A DNA stretch of 30,550 nucleotides from Candidatus Pacearchaeota archaeon. Its GTDB lineage: Archaea > Nanoarchaeota > Nanoarchaeia > Pacearchaeales > GW2011-AR1. A model generated the notes under the pieces. The model made no database searches. It was given only the letters and a program-made list of their open reading frames with translations, and was not told where the DNA came from. Location of the stretch: the NCBI GenBank assembly GCA_002686195.1, contig NZAS01000055.1, positions 1 through 30,550 of the forward strand, written 5' to 3'. A program made the translations under genes and the position numbers. Positions 7,812 to 16,149 of the stretch are shown here, piece after piece. Each line of letters opens with the position of its first letter. The first letter of the stretch is position 1.

Positions 7812-9251
7812 CTACAGCTTGCTAAAATTGCTTTTAGTGTACAGCAAAAGAATGTACATGTTGTTCCCGCAACCGTGTATTTTCATTAATTTATTCTCAT
7901 ACATCTTTTGTTTTTCTGTTTTACCAGGCTCTGTACGCATTGCAAATCTATCTATCCTAATTTGACCATCTGTGTACCAATAGTCTAAGCCAGTATTTCC
8001 TGCTAGACTAAATCCACACTTAAGATATCCATTTCCCTCTCCAAACCTGCGGTCTGAGTATGTTAATATTCCTTCGCAGTTATTTTCTTTAGCATATTTC
8101 AACACATGTGACATCAATTTTCCTAATCCTCCCATAACTTGATGATATAGCTCTGAGGAATATCGTGCTATTTCTATCATCCCATTATATTTTTTTTGCC
8201 TTGGAATCCTTAAAGAGATAGCTGAAATGATTTTATCATCATAAAATAGCGCAAAGCACTTTCTAGAAGGTGTAAATCCTGAGATATGAGTTTTTTGAAA
8301 GAATTGCTTTTCTTTTTCCTTAGTAATTTCTTTTATTTGGCATTTGCGTGCATGGATTCGAATGCTAGATACCCCTAACCTGTTTATTATCATTGACTTA
8401 CAAATATCTTTTTTATTGTTCCACTCGTCACTGAATATGTGCATTAATCTATAGTTCTTATCTAAACAATCGATTGTTTTGTTTATGTGACGACGTTTAT
8501 CATAACTTTCATCACGATCATTTTCTGCATGCCAGTATAAGCCATTTGCCTCGACTGCTAAATTTTTACTCGGTACGATTATGTCTAGCTCTTTTGGACC
8601 TATGAGTGTTCTATCACTGGTTTTTGTTTGAATTCCCAGTGATTCAATAAAGTCATTTATCTCTATCTCAAATTGAGATCTACTAATCGGGTAACAAGTA
8701 GGACATAATGATCCCCTCTCAAATGCTTGCAGCGTTTTTTGAGATATGGTGTCACATTTTCTACATTTAAAATCTAGATATTGTTTTTGCCTAGAATAAT
8801 ATTCATCTAAATTAGTTATTAACTCAAAATCGTTTGATCTTTCATCGATTCTTTGTTGAAGTGCTATCCTGTTGAGAGTTTTTGTCTTGCTTATCTGACT
8901 GCGTGTTTTTAGTGTATGGGCTCTTCCAAAGAAGGGATTGTTTTTACCTGTATTTCTTTCTGCTTGAATTCGAACTCTTTCATCAGTTTCTTTTGTCAGG
9001 CCTCGATTCCATGCCGGAGACTTTCCACCGGCTTTTCCTCCTATAGATGATGCGATCTTTGAGCAGTCTTTACAAAATCTTTTGAACTTATATGCGACAT
9101 ACCTTGTTTCATTTCCACAGTGTTCACATATTGGTTGTTTTTTGTAGATATATTGTACGGTATAATCTTTTGATTTTAGTTTGTGATCACGTTGAAGATG
9201 GTTTGAAAAATCCTTTCCGCTTGATTCGTAGCTGCATATTGCGCATATCAT
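7812..9251 (-). CDS. Free-standing homing endonuclease, EDxHD (Vsr-like) family
   Basis: The 479-aa protein is built from DNA-binding and nuclease modules. An N-terminal C2H2-like finger uses C3, C6, H18 and H23. Two zinc-ribbon pairs follow (C42/C45 with C60/C63; C163/C166 with C183/C186), with a NUMOD3-type DNA-binding motif between them near 102-124 (GKNNPFFGRAHTLKTRSQIS). The nuclease core at about 190-290 has PKELDIIV, LAVEANGLYWH and LMHIFSDEW, the pattern of Vsr-like EDxHD homing endonucleases such as phage I-Bth0305I, with E221, D223, E234 and H241 as likely key residues. The last ~160 residues include a GGLGKLMSHVLKYAKEN helix followed by LTYSDRRFGEGNGYLKCGF, which looks like a GNAT-type acyltransferase fold. 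The gene is not inside an intron: the flanking frames are complete. It lies between the capsid terminator and the 83-aa gene. Confidence 0.85.
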   Translation of the reverse strand: MICAICSYESSGKDFSNHLQRDHKLKSKDYTVQYIYKKQPICEHCGNETRYVAYKFKRFCKDCSKIASSIGGKAGGKSPAWNRGLTKETDERVRIQAERNTGKNNPFFGRAHTLKTRSQISKTKTLNRIALQQRIDERSNDFELITNLDEYYSRQKQYLDFKCRKCDTISQKTLQAFERGSLCPTCYPISRSQFEIEINDFIESLGIQTKTSDRTLIGPKELDIIVPSKNLAVEANGLYWHAENDRDESYDKRRHINKTIDCLDKNYRLMHIFSDEWNNKKDICKSMIINRLGVSSIRIHARKCQIKEITKEKEKQFFQKTHISGFTPSRKCFALFYDDKIISAISLRIPRQKKYNGMIEIARYSSELYHQVMGGLGKLMSHVLKYAKENNCEGILTYSDRRFGEGNGYLKCGFSLAGNTGLDYWYTDGQIRIDRFAMRTEPGKTEKQKMYENKLMKIHGCGNNMYILLLYTKSNFSKL

Positions 9252-9307
9252 ATGTTATTATACCTTTTTATGGTATATAAGTAAAGCATGATATGCCTTA
9301 AAATAAA

Positions 9308-9334
9308 AAGGGGCGGCATAAAATGCCGCCCCTT
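9308..9334 (-). terminator. Rho-independent terminator of the capsid gene
   Basis: On the minus strand a GC-rich 9-bp stem (GGGGCGGCA / TGCCGCCCC), extended by two A-T pairs, encloses a 5-nt loop and is followed immediately by TTTTTATTTT. It begins about 23 nt after the capsid stop codon. This is the clearest terminator in the window. It separates capsid transcription from the homing endonuclease gene. Confidence 0.9.
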
Positions 9335-9356
9335 AGGTTCATAAAGATCTAGCTGT

Positions 9357-11288
9357 CTAGATCACATTAAGATCCATTACAGTCACCGTTCCGTAAAAGT
9401 CAGCACGAACCATCTTCTTGCCGTAGCGAGTCATCACTCCCTTGCGGGGCGTGAAATCCTCTGGCGCGAAGATCGTCGGTGTGACAATCAATGGAACGTA
9501 CGGAGCGTAAACGTATCCTGTCTCAAGGTAGCTACCACCCTTATAGCCAACAAGAACCTTGTTGCGCGGGAAGTAGGGATCCTTGTAGACTGTGAAGCGG
9601 TTACTTAACGTTCCAACCGGTGCAGCACCAAGAGTGAACGGATTACCAACTTGACCATCACCATCAAGACTGTAGTTAGGCTTATAAAGCACGGATGCCT
9701 CAAATACCGTTGATACCTCGGGTGAGCAAACGATAAAGTTTGCAGATCCGCGGAGAGTCTTGCGATGAATCTCATTTGCGACGTCAATGATCGTCTCAAC
9801 GAGAGTCTCATACCACTCACGTACTGTACCCGTGAAGCTCGGACCGGAAGCGAGGGTGCTCGAAAGATTAACCTCATTACCGTTTGTCTTGTTAACGAAC
9901 TTACCTGGCATACGTGACCAGTAGTAGTTTGCGCCTGCTGCCTCAACAAGGAGATCATTTAGGATCTCACGGTCGATCTCAAGTGCAACCTGCTCTGAGA
10001 GGATCTGTGTAAGCTCGACCTCAGCATCCATGCTGTGATAGGCGTTAAGATCCTGTGCGAGCTCTGGTGACCAGCGAGCACGTAGCTTACGAGTCTGAGC
10101 TGTAACAGCAATTGATTCGATCTTGATGTCGATCTCGGGAATCGCCGGTGAGGGAGATGACGCGAAATCTGATTCAAACGAAGGAATCGTCAGAGCTGAA
10201 CCATCTGATGTGTCAATATCAAGTGAAGCAGCAAGGACATATGATGCTGTTAGGTTAGCAACAGATGCTGGGTGAGCCTTATGTGATCCTGTTACAACAA
10301 CAAGAAGAGCTGCATTGGCTGCTGTTCTTGAGATGAGAGGATTTGACGTGAACTGACCATTTGTAAATGTTCCAACCTGATTCAAACGTCTAACATTTAC
10401 TAGGTTCTTTCCGCCCTGAACTGACTCAGGAACAGCTGAAAGACCGTTTCCGCCGCCGCCTTGATCCGAACCAAGGTTTGCATCTGTAAACAAAGAAACA
10501 TCCTTTGCCTGTGATGTGTCCATGGAGTTGAATACTGAAGAAGCTAGGTCAAGAACCACAAGCTGGAATTCACCAGTTGTTGTCTGAGCTGTGTCATCAT
10601 CAATCAGTGTTGTGAGCTGCGGATCGAACTGTAGAAGACGTCCATCAGTACCTGTTGATGCACAAACTCGGCCATCCTGCAGCGTTGAATTGCCCTGGAA
10701 GGCACCTGATGCTAGGACATTTGAAGTCTGTACTATAGATGAGCTATGCACCTTCGTGTATGATGTTCCAACTAGATCATACTGACCGCCTGTGGCCAAG
10801 GATCCGCTTTGGACGCCCTTGCCTGTGGGGTTGTTATAGATCGATTGGCCCTTTCCATATGTCTGCGCGTCTGCTGCACCGGCTGCACCTGTCTGGAGGT
10901 TAGAGTCACCACCAATCCGTGTACCATATGTATAGTCCAGATAAAAGAGCAGACCTGAGGGTAAGCTCATCGGCTGGATGGAAACTAGCTCGTTAGATAC
11001 TAAGCCGCCAAACACCCTGCGGACGATTGGGAATGCGATGTTTGTGAAACCACGAAGATCGCCTGATGTTGTCATATTTGCAGCGCCAGTTGACAGAGAA
11101 TTCTGTTCGCGAAGTAGCTGTGCTGCCTGGTTCTCGAGCAATCGAGACATGATTTCCTTATTGTGATCAGCGAGACCACGAAGAAGACCAGTTCTAGACC
11201 ACTTTTCAACCAGCCGTTGACCTTCAGCGCCGATATTTCTATGCCGGATGCCTTCTGTCAACTGTTCTAGTGTAAATGATTTTGCCAT
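9357..11288 (-). CDS. Major capsid protein (T4 gp23-like)
   Basis: The 643-aa product is a gp23-type HK97-fold major capsid protein. N-terminal landmarks are ITSG-like MTTSGDLRGFTNIAFPIVRR and PMSLPSGLLFYLDYTYG. The C-terminus has FTVYKDPYFPRNKVLVGYKG, YAPYVPLIVTPTIFAPEDF and RKGVMTRYGKKM, all typical of the family. T4 gp23 is 521 aa; the extra length lies mainly in a variable region around 130-370. T4 removes the first 65 residues with the gp21 protease after an [LI]xE site, and here LRE at 59-61 is a good candidate. The gene follows the scaffold by 42 nt and ends at a strong terminator. It uses more CGT/CGC arginine codons and is more GC-rich than its neighbours, consistent with very high expression. 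The ATG is preceded by AAAGGA. Confidence 0.95.
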   Translation of the reverse strand: MAKSFTLEQLTEGIRHRNIGAEGQRLVEKWSRTGLLRGLADHNKEIMSRLLENQAAQLLREQNSLSTGAANMTTSGDLRGFTNIAFPIVRRVFGGLVSNELVSIQPMSLPSGLLFYLDYTYGTRIGGDSNLQTGAAGAADAQTYGKGQSIYNNPTGKGVQSGSLATGGQYDLVGTSYTKVHSSSIVQTSNVLASGAFQGNSTLQDGRVCASTGTDGRLLQFDPQLTTLIDDDTAQTTTGEFQLVVLDLASSVFNSMDTSQAKDVSLFTDANLGSDQGGGGNGLSAVPESVQGGKNLVNVRRLNQVGTFTNGQFTSNPLISRTAANAALLVVVTGSHKAHPASVANLTASYVLAASLDIDTSDGSALTIPSFESDFASSPSPAIPEIDIKIESIAVTAQTRKLRARWSPELAQDLNAYHSMDAEVELTQILSEQVALEIDREILNDLLVEAAGANYYWSRMPGKFVNKTNGNEVNLSSTLASGPSFTGTVREWYETLVETIIDVANEIHRKTLRGSANFIVCSPEVSTVFEASVLYKPNYSLDGDGQVGNPFTLGAAPVGTLSNRFTVYKDPYFPRNKVLVGYKGGSYLETGYVYAPYVPLIVTPTIFAPEDFTPRKGVMTRYGKKMVRADFYGTVTVMDLNVI

Positions 11289-11314
11289 TGTTTTTCCTTT
11301 AAGCAGTTGTTAAG

Positions 11315-11322
11315 TTATTTAC
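11315..11322 (-). promoter_or_regulatory. Possible late-type promoter of the capsid gene
   Basis: In the 42-nt gap between scaffold and capsid the minus strand reads GGTAAATAAC, 26 nt before the ATG, sharing the TAAATA core of the T4 late consensus. A dedicated capsid promoter would fit the need for many copies and the terminator after the gene. This is by inspection only. Confidence 0.4.
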
Positions 11323-11330
11323 CTGTTATT

Positions 11331-12719
11331 TTACTTTAACCCAGCGAGTTGTGCCCAACGTGAAACCTCTTTCGCCTCAGAAAGCTTAGCTGATGCCCGC
11401 TTCGTCGGCCTTGAGGAAGCACCAAGAGTCTTTCTCGCTGTTGATTCTGATAGATTTTCTGATTTGCCCTTTGAAAGTGATTCCGTTAGGCTCTTATATA
11501 ATAGCTTTACCTCTCTTAAGCTTCTTGCATCATCGAGTGACTCAATGATAGACTTCCTTTGTGTCGCTGAGACACTGGGATTTTGAAGAAGCTTATTCAC
11601 ATAAAGAAGTTTTGCGTTAAATAAGTTCAGATCTGTCAACTGCTCACGAAGTGTTTCAACGGCACTTCTGTATTCGTTGAGCTTATTTTTAAGAGCTCGA
11701 TTATGCCGGCTCTCATCTTTAAGATTGCGCTTTAACTTTCGCATCTCTTTTAAAACATTAATATCTTTGTCGCCTAGCTCTAATGCATCCTTGCCGGCTT
11801 TTCCGCCGCCAAAGTGATGGGCCATTGCTTTTGCCTCTCCTTCTGAGAGCTGGCTACGTAATCTCTTTAATTCTGACCTGAGAACGTTCTCATCAATTTC
11901 GTATAAAACATCCTCCTCCTCGAGCTCAGGAAGATCAGGAAGGTCATCAAGGGCTACCTCTTCCTCACCTTCATCATCAGAAGGCTCTTCTTCTACATCG
12001 ACATCACCGTCAACATCCTCATCTTCAACAACACTTACGCTTGCAGTTGATAAGGCATCACGAAGATCATCAGCTAGCTCTACATCGCCTAGATCTAACT
12101 CAAGACTAACCTCATCAAGGTTGCTTTCTGTTAGGCTAAACTCCTTTTCGAGGGCGTTTAGATCAATTTCATAAAGGACATCGTCATTTTTGGACATATC
12201 TTGATTCTCCGTTTGTGAATCATCTTGAATATTTATTACTTTAGTATCAAAAAGGTCAGCATTTTCATTAAATTTATTGGCAATGCTTAATAGTTTCTTC
12301 TTTTCTTCTTCGCATAGGCTGTCTAGTGTGGCACTTGCTGCTGATCTCATTGCACCTTCTGACGTTGTAGAAAGCATGGCATCAGACACATCGGCTCCTC
12401 CGAGCAACTCTATTAATGACATTAATGCTGTCTCATCTAAAGCGACATCATTTTCATAAACAGGCAGGGGCTTTATTGTCTTGTCAGGGTCCTCATCTTT
12501 ATCTGAGCTTCCTGTGAGAACGTGGCTGTCATCGTCTTCTCTTTCTGAATCTTTGTCATCACTATCGTCGGCATCATTCTCACTAACAAGCTGAGCCTCT
12601 ATGAATTTTCTAATCTTGGGTGTGACTGCTTCAATAATTGCATTTTTAGCATTTTGCTCAGCAGCCTCTCTAAGCATTCTAGCCTCAGCTATAGCTTCGT
12701 CGTAGAGTGATTTTGACAT
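11331..12719 (-). CDS. Prohead scaffold protein (T4 gp22-like)
   Basis: The 462-aa product is mostly helical and strongly charged. Long acidic runs lie at about 48-65 and 232-270. A coiled-coil-like region from about 280 to 370 includes LKRNLKDESRHNRALKNKLN. Next comes LNLFNAKLLYVNKLLQNPSV, then RKSIIESLDDA and EVKLLYKSLTESL, a block I associate with gp22-type scaffolds of marine T4-like phages. The family fills the prohead as an internal core and is digested by the protease before packaging. It lies directly upstream of the capsid gene, as in T4. T4 gp22 is about 270 aa, so this one is much longer. A VLYEID motif occurs twice (181-186 and 271-276), each followed by a helical segment. Confidence 0.85.
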   Translation of the reverse strand: MSKSLYDEAIAEARMLREAAEQNAKNAIIEAVTPKIRKFIEAQLVSENDADDSDDKDSEREDDDSHVLTGSSDKDEDPDKTIKPLPVYENDVALDETALMSLIELLGGADVSDAMLSTTSEGAMRSAASATLDSLCEEEKKKLLSIANKFNENADLFDTKVINIQDDSQTENQDMSKNDDVLYEIDLNALEKEFSLTESNLDEVSLELDLGDVELADDLRDALSTASVSVVEDEDVDGDVDVEEEPSDDEGEEEVALDDLPDLPELEEEDVLYEIDENVLRSELKRLRSQLSEGEAKAMAHHFGGGKAGKDALELGDKDINVLKEMRKLKRNLKDESRHNRALKNKLNEYRSAVETLREQLTDLNLFNAKLLYVNKLLQNPSVSATQRKSIIESLDDARSLREVKLLYKSLTESLSKGKSENLSESTARKTLGASSRPTKRASAKLSEAKEVSRWAQLAGLK

Positions 12720-12761
12720 TTTTCCCTCGTCATTACTTAAATATTATGTAAATTAATAAAA

Positions 12762-13391
12762 TTACTCATCATCTGTGTCTAAGAGCATTAGTATTCTAAT
12801 TTTCTGCTTTATTAAAGACCTTTCGTCATCACTTAAAATATCTGATATTTCAAATGCGCTAATGTCATCGTCGACAGGATCACTTGTCGGTGCCCTCGAC
12901 GTTCCGTATACCGTTCCGGTTCTTTTAAACGGACCAGTTGTTCTAAATGCCTGGCCTGATCCGCCGGATCCAATTGGTGGGCCGCTGAAACCTTTTGGAT
13001 ATAGCACATTATGAGAAAATGGTGATATTCCAGATGATGTCTTCGGCATTCCCTTTTCTGCGAGAGGCGCTAAATCAAACCTTTGATTTGTTGCAAATGA
13101 TGCTCTATCAGCCCTTCTACTAGGATCTGCCCTTACATATGTTTTATTGACCTTTGCAACAAACGCGTCTACGTCATCATCATCGTCAAACATCTCGTCA
13201 AAAAATTCATCTTGTTCCGCTGCACCTATCTTATACTTTGGTGGGGACACATAAATTCCACTATCACCTGATATTATTCTTTCAGATCCGAGGCCAGTTC
13301 CCATGCTGGGAATCTTTGACTGTGCCTTTCCATATCCATGACCCTGTCTGCCGTCATAGTTTCCCGGATTGTAATAGCTCTGTTTAGGCAT
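12762..13391 (-). CDS. Head-region protein of unknown function (209 aa)
   Basis: The 209-aa product is polar and Gly/Pro/Ser-rich over most of its length, with an acidic run of Asp near 69-75 and a C-terminal helical segment that contains DDERSLIKQKIRILMLL. Only this last part looks folded. Its ATG overlaps the stop of the upstream 167-aa gene (TAATG), indicating translational coupling, and it is followed by the scaffold gene. The position between protease and scaffold corresponds to the small core-protein genes (gp67/gp68) of T4, but I see no sequence similarity to those. It may be a prohead core or minor virion component. Family not recognised. Confidence 0.65.
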   Translation of the reverse strand: MPKQSYYNPGNYDGRQGHGYGKAQSKIPSMGTGLGSERIISGDSGIYVSPPKYKIGAAEQDEFFDEMFDDDDDVDAFVAKVNKTYVRADPSRRADRASFATNQRFDLAPLAEKGMPKTSSGISPFSHNVLYPKGFSGPPIGSGGSGQAFRTTGPFKRTGTVYGTSRAPTSDPVDDDISAFEISDILSDDERSLIKQKIRILMLLDTDDE

Positions 13392-13894
13392 TAGCCTTTT
13401 CCGTCTGATCCCTGGTATGATCTGCCAGAAATATATTGACCTATTTTTTGCGATGCTATTTTTTCAGACGTATCTGACGGTGATGTCTGACCACCCAATC
13501 CTGATCCGTATTCCACACCGGGATCAGGTAATTCACCTTCATATGGTGCTTGATCATTTGGAAATACACTTCCCGGACCCGGAGAGGTAATATTAGGAAC
13601 ATACGGTGATGAAGGAAGCCCGCCGCCGCCTGTCTTTACGTCACTAAGCTCTGGTGTGGGATCATTTGATGTTCCGACAAAATCTCTATTAAATGTGTTC
13701 ACACCTAAGCCGTTTGTGACTTCACCTATTAATGCGAGCCTCTCATATTCCTCTCTCCTTTCATCGTCTGTAAGATCGCCACTATAGATTGGAGATGCAG
13801 AAAATGATTTCTGGAGATTTTTTTCATTTCTTGCCCCGAGAGGACTTTTTGATGCAGGTGATGCTTCAACAGTTATCTGCTTAACCTCAGGCAT
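13391..13894 (-). CDS. Head-region protein of unknown function (167 aa)
   Basis: The 167-aa product has one likely helix (DLTDDERREEYERLALIGEV, about 40-59), followed by a long Gly/Pro/Ser-rich stretch with PSSPYVPNITSPGPGSVF and no obvious core. It lacks cysteine, a signal peptide and membrane segments. It sits 1 nt after the 87-aa gene and overlaps the next gene by 1 nt, so it belongs to the same tightly coupled head operon. Such low-complexity proteins are common among prohead core and virion-internal proteins. I do not recognise a family and assign no function. Confidence 0.6.
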   Translation of the reverse strand: MPEVKQITVEASPASKSPLGARNEKNLQKSFSASPIYSGDLTDDERREEYERLALIGEVTNGLGVNTFNRDFVGTSNDPTPELSDVKTGGGGLPSSPYVPNITSPGPGSVFPNDQAPYEGELPDPGVEYGSGLGGQTSPSDTSEKIASQKIGQYISGRSYQGSDGKG

Positions 13895-13895
13895 T

Positions 13896-14159
13896 TTACA
13901 GCTCCTTTAAAATTTGAGACTTTATTGCATCTCTAATACGCCTAACCCTTTTTAGATTTTTAGTAAGTCTGGCCTCGGCCAGGCCTAGCTTCTTAGCGTG
14001 ATCAATTTTATTTGATAATGTTGATGCAAGAGAATCAGCATCTACCTCTTTTGTATCGTCAGCTGCAGCACCAGGTAATCCAGACTCTGCTAGCTTTCTT
14101 TTCTCATCTAGAACAAGACTCTTTAAGAGAGCAGGTGTTAGCTTTTTAATTGTTGACAT
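13896..14159 (-). CDS. Small helical head-region protein (87 aa)
   Basis: The 87-aa product is almost entirely helical and basic at both ends. A Lys-rich N-terminal helix, an acidic Ala/Asp linker around 30-42 and a C-terminal helix with RLTKNLKRVRRIRDAIKSQI suggest a small nucleic-acid- or scaffold-binding protein. It has the clearest ribosome-binding site of the region (AGGAGG, 6 nt before the ATG), so it is probably made in quantity. It lies in the place of T4's small prohead core genes. I do not recognise the family. Confidence 0.65.
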   Translation of the reverse strand: MSTIKKLTPALLKSLVLDEKRKLAESGLPGAAADDTKEVDADSLASTLSNKIDHAKKLGLAEARLTKNLKRVRRIRDAIKSQILKEL

Positions 14160-14217
14160 AGTAATCCTCCTGTCATATGCATAAAATACATATTCAAGAA
14201 TTTAAAAATTACTACAT

Positions 14218-14673
14218 CTATCTTGACTTATTTACGCTATCTGAAAATGCCAGAGCAGCCCAGTTACCAGCAGATTCACTGAATAGATCAAGAGGGTCAC
14301 TTTGTGCTGCGATAGTTGATGCTCTGTCGCTTGTCTTCTGTGATCTTGCGGGAGCTGACTGCTCCTGGAGTGTTGTCAAAGCTGTATCCTTGAATATGTC
14401 AGCCAGAACTGGATCAGATGTTATTGCTGCGGCTGCTGACTCTGCGATAACTGTTTCACTTTTACTAATTTGTGATTTTTGTCCCCACTCAATTCTATCA
14501 AGTGTCTGACTCCTGCCATCCAGGATATTTTCTTCTATCTTTGGCGTATGTTGAGAACCTTTAGCACGTAAAGTTGTGGGCCTTGATGTACTGCTAAGAC
14601 CTTCCTGTAATATTTCAACAAGGCACTCCTTGACAATTCCTTTTAAATCACCCTTGCTTAGTCTTTTTCCCAT
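14218..14673 (-). CDS. Head-region protein of unknown function (151 aa)
   Basis: The 151-aa product starts with a short amphipathic helix (KGDLKGIVKECLVEILQEG), followed by a Ser/Thr/Ala-rich, probably flexible body and a final helical stretch with NWAALAFSDSV. The N-terminal helix is of a type I associate with small proteins in head operons of marine T4-like phages, perhaps an interaction module. It follows the protease by 12 nt and precedes the 87-aa gene by 58 nt. A GCGTAAATAAG element in its last codons (14228-14235 on the minus strand) might be a promoter for the next genes. Function unknown. Confidence 0.6.
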   Translation of the reverse strand: MGKRLSKGDLKGIVKECLVEILQEGLSSTSRPTTLRAKGSQHTPKIEENILDGRSQTLDRIEWGQKSQISKSETVIAESAAAAITSDPVLADIFKDTALTTLQEQSAPARSQKTSDRASTIAAQSDPLDLFSESAGNWAALAFSDSVNKSR

Positions 14674-14685
14674 CTTTATTCCATG

Positions 14686-15291
14686 TTACCATGATAGAAT
14701 TTCATTAAAAATTCTATCAATCTTGTCAGTCTTAGTAAAAATCACGTCTAGATCTCTTTGATCTATCTTTCTTGATTCACGAAGCATAAAAGCTCCCGGC
14801 GTGCTAGGCTCAGACACCATGTCAAAACAAATTAATTGAAAATCCTCCTGGACAATTTGGCTATCGCCTTGCTGTCTAGTTGATCCTACACCTCTTGATG
14901 AAATGCCAAGTGTTACACCAGATTCAACCAGGCTCTGTAAGATTTTTCCACTTGGCGTGTTGAGAAGTTCAATTGATCCAACAACAGCGTCGCCTTCCAT
15001 TCGTGCTTCTCGAATTATGTGAGATGCATTTTTTAGCTCAACAACACTATGCTCTGGATGATCGCACTCGCCTAAGGCCCTATTTTCTTTAATAAATTTT
15101 TGATAATTAAGAATCTCTCTCTCAAGAATCGATACCGGGTATATTCTTCCATTCTGGTTTATTGTGTTTGCACGTTGCAGAACACCTCTAAGAACAACCT
15201 TTCCGTTATTCCTCTCCTTGGACTCCTTAATTGTCTGCACTGTATACTGTAAGGGGGTCCACTCAGTAAGAAGCTGAAGATTATTTTCCAT
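14686..15291 (-). CDS. Prohead core protease (T4 gp21-like)
   Basis: The 201-aa product is a herpesvirus-assemblin-like serine protease of the gp21 family. It has the expected order: NQNGRIYP near 46-52, ALGECDHPEHS around the likely catalytic His78, NASHIIR with a second conserved His at 91, and TLGISSRGVGS around the likely nucleophile Ser131 or Ser132. These enzymes act inside the prohead and cut scaffold, capsid and core proteins after [LI]xE sites. The length is close to the 212 aa of T4 gp21. It overlaps the preceding 286-aa gene by 11 nt, and its neighbours are the portal side of the head operon upstream and core/scaffold genes downstream, as in T4. Confidence 0.92.
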   Translation of the reverse strand: MENNLQLLTEWTPLQYTVQTIKESKERNNGKVVLRGVLQRANTINQNGRIYPVSILEREILNYQKFIKENRALGECDHPEHSVVELKNASHIIREARMEGDAVVGSIELLNTPSGKILQSLVESGVTLGISSRGVGSTRQQGDSQIVQEDFQLICFDMVSEPSTPGAFMLRESRKIDQRDLDVIFTKTDKIDRIFNEILSW

Positions 15292-16141
15292 TTAATTCCT
15301 CCACTATCTCATTCTTGAGCTGTGATATAACTAGAAATCTAGAAATCACCTCGTCAGAGACAGCATCTATTTGTTCAGAGCTAACTTTATTACTAACTTC
15401 ATCAATCTTTTCAAGGATTGTATCATTGTCTGTGTAACACTTGAGATTGTCCAATTCACTCAACGTGTTATTTTTAATTTCTGACAGTGTCTCATTTATT
15501 GGCGGACCGTTGCCACCACTCTCAGATGAAAACACATATGATCTAATTAGCGTCTTTTGATCGGCGCTTAGCGATCCGCCATATCTCTTATTAAACTTCT
15601 CTGTCATTATCTTAACGACAAGTTCATCGACGTCATTGTCAATATTCTTCTCAATTGACGGCTCGGTCTTTTCTGATAATAGCCACTCAACGACCTTTGA
15701 CTCGAACTGTACTACCTTTGATAAATCTGACAGGTCGCTCTTTCTCCATTCATTTAAAAGCGACTGGATTGTTGCATATGTCTTATATTCAGGAATTCGT
15801 CTGTGATAGAAGCTATCATCTCCTAAAGTGTGGTTGATATCCTTTATCAGCATTGACTTCTCGCGATCTAAACGTTTCACGTTACACCTTCTTGCTGCGT
15901 ATTTTGCCTCTGTTAGGATGCTCGCTGCAACAGGTGTATCACTAATTGTTGTCTTTGCAAGTGCATTAAATAGTCTAAATTCCTTATATAGCTCTGTTGA
16001 CTTATTAAATCGCCTCTCAATTATATTGAGCGCAACCTGTGCAGATTCTTTATCACCTTTAATTAATGAGTCAGATATATTTCTTAGAAGTAGCTCGTAT
16101 ATTATTCCGACGTTCCTCTTTTTGTTATGAGATCTTGCCAT
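15281..16141 (-). CDS. Conserved head-region protein of unknown function (286 aa)
   Basis: The 286-aa product is highly charged and predicted to be almost all helical. The N-terminus RSHNKKRNVGIIYELLLRNI is distinctive. Helices with ESAQVALNIIERRFNKSTEL and KRLDREKSMLIKDINHTLG follow, and the C-terminal ~100 residues are acidic. It starts 8 nt after the portal stop and overlaps the protease by 11 nt, so it is translated with both. By position it could act in prohead initiation with the portal or as a core protein. I think similar proteins occur at this place in other marine T4-like phages, but I cannot name a function. Confidence 0.7.
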   Translation of the reverse strand: MARSHNKKRNVGIIYELLLRNISDSLIKGDKESAQVALNIIERRFNKSTELYKEFRLFNALAKTTISDTPVAASILTEAKYAARRCNVKRLDREKSMLIKDINHTLGDDSFYHRRIPEYKTYATIQSLLNEWRKSDLSDLSKVVQFESKVVEWLLSEKTEPSIEKNIDNDVDELVVKIMTEKFNKRYGGSLSADQKTLIRSYVFSSESGGNGPPINETLSEIKNNTLSELDNLKCYTDNDTILEKIDEVSNKVSSEQIDAVSDEVISRFLVISQLKNEIVEELNGK

Positions 16142-16149
16142 TTTTGGAA

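Noticed and set aside
7812..9251. Homing endonuclease gene as part of a group I intron in the capsid or a neighbouring gene
   Set aside because: The capsid frame and the 83-aa frame are both complete, and the gene has a terminator upstream and its own start, so it is free-standing.
9249..9296. Inverted repeats around the start of the homing endonuclease gene (ATACC/GGTAT and GCAT/ATGC)
   Set aside because: Arms of only 4-6 bp in AT-rich sequence; too weak to call an operator or terminator.
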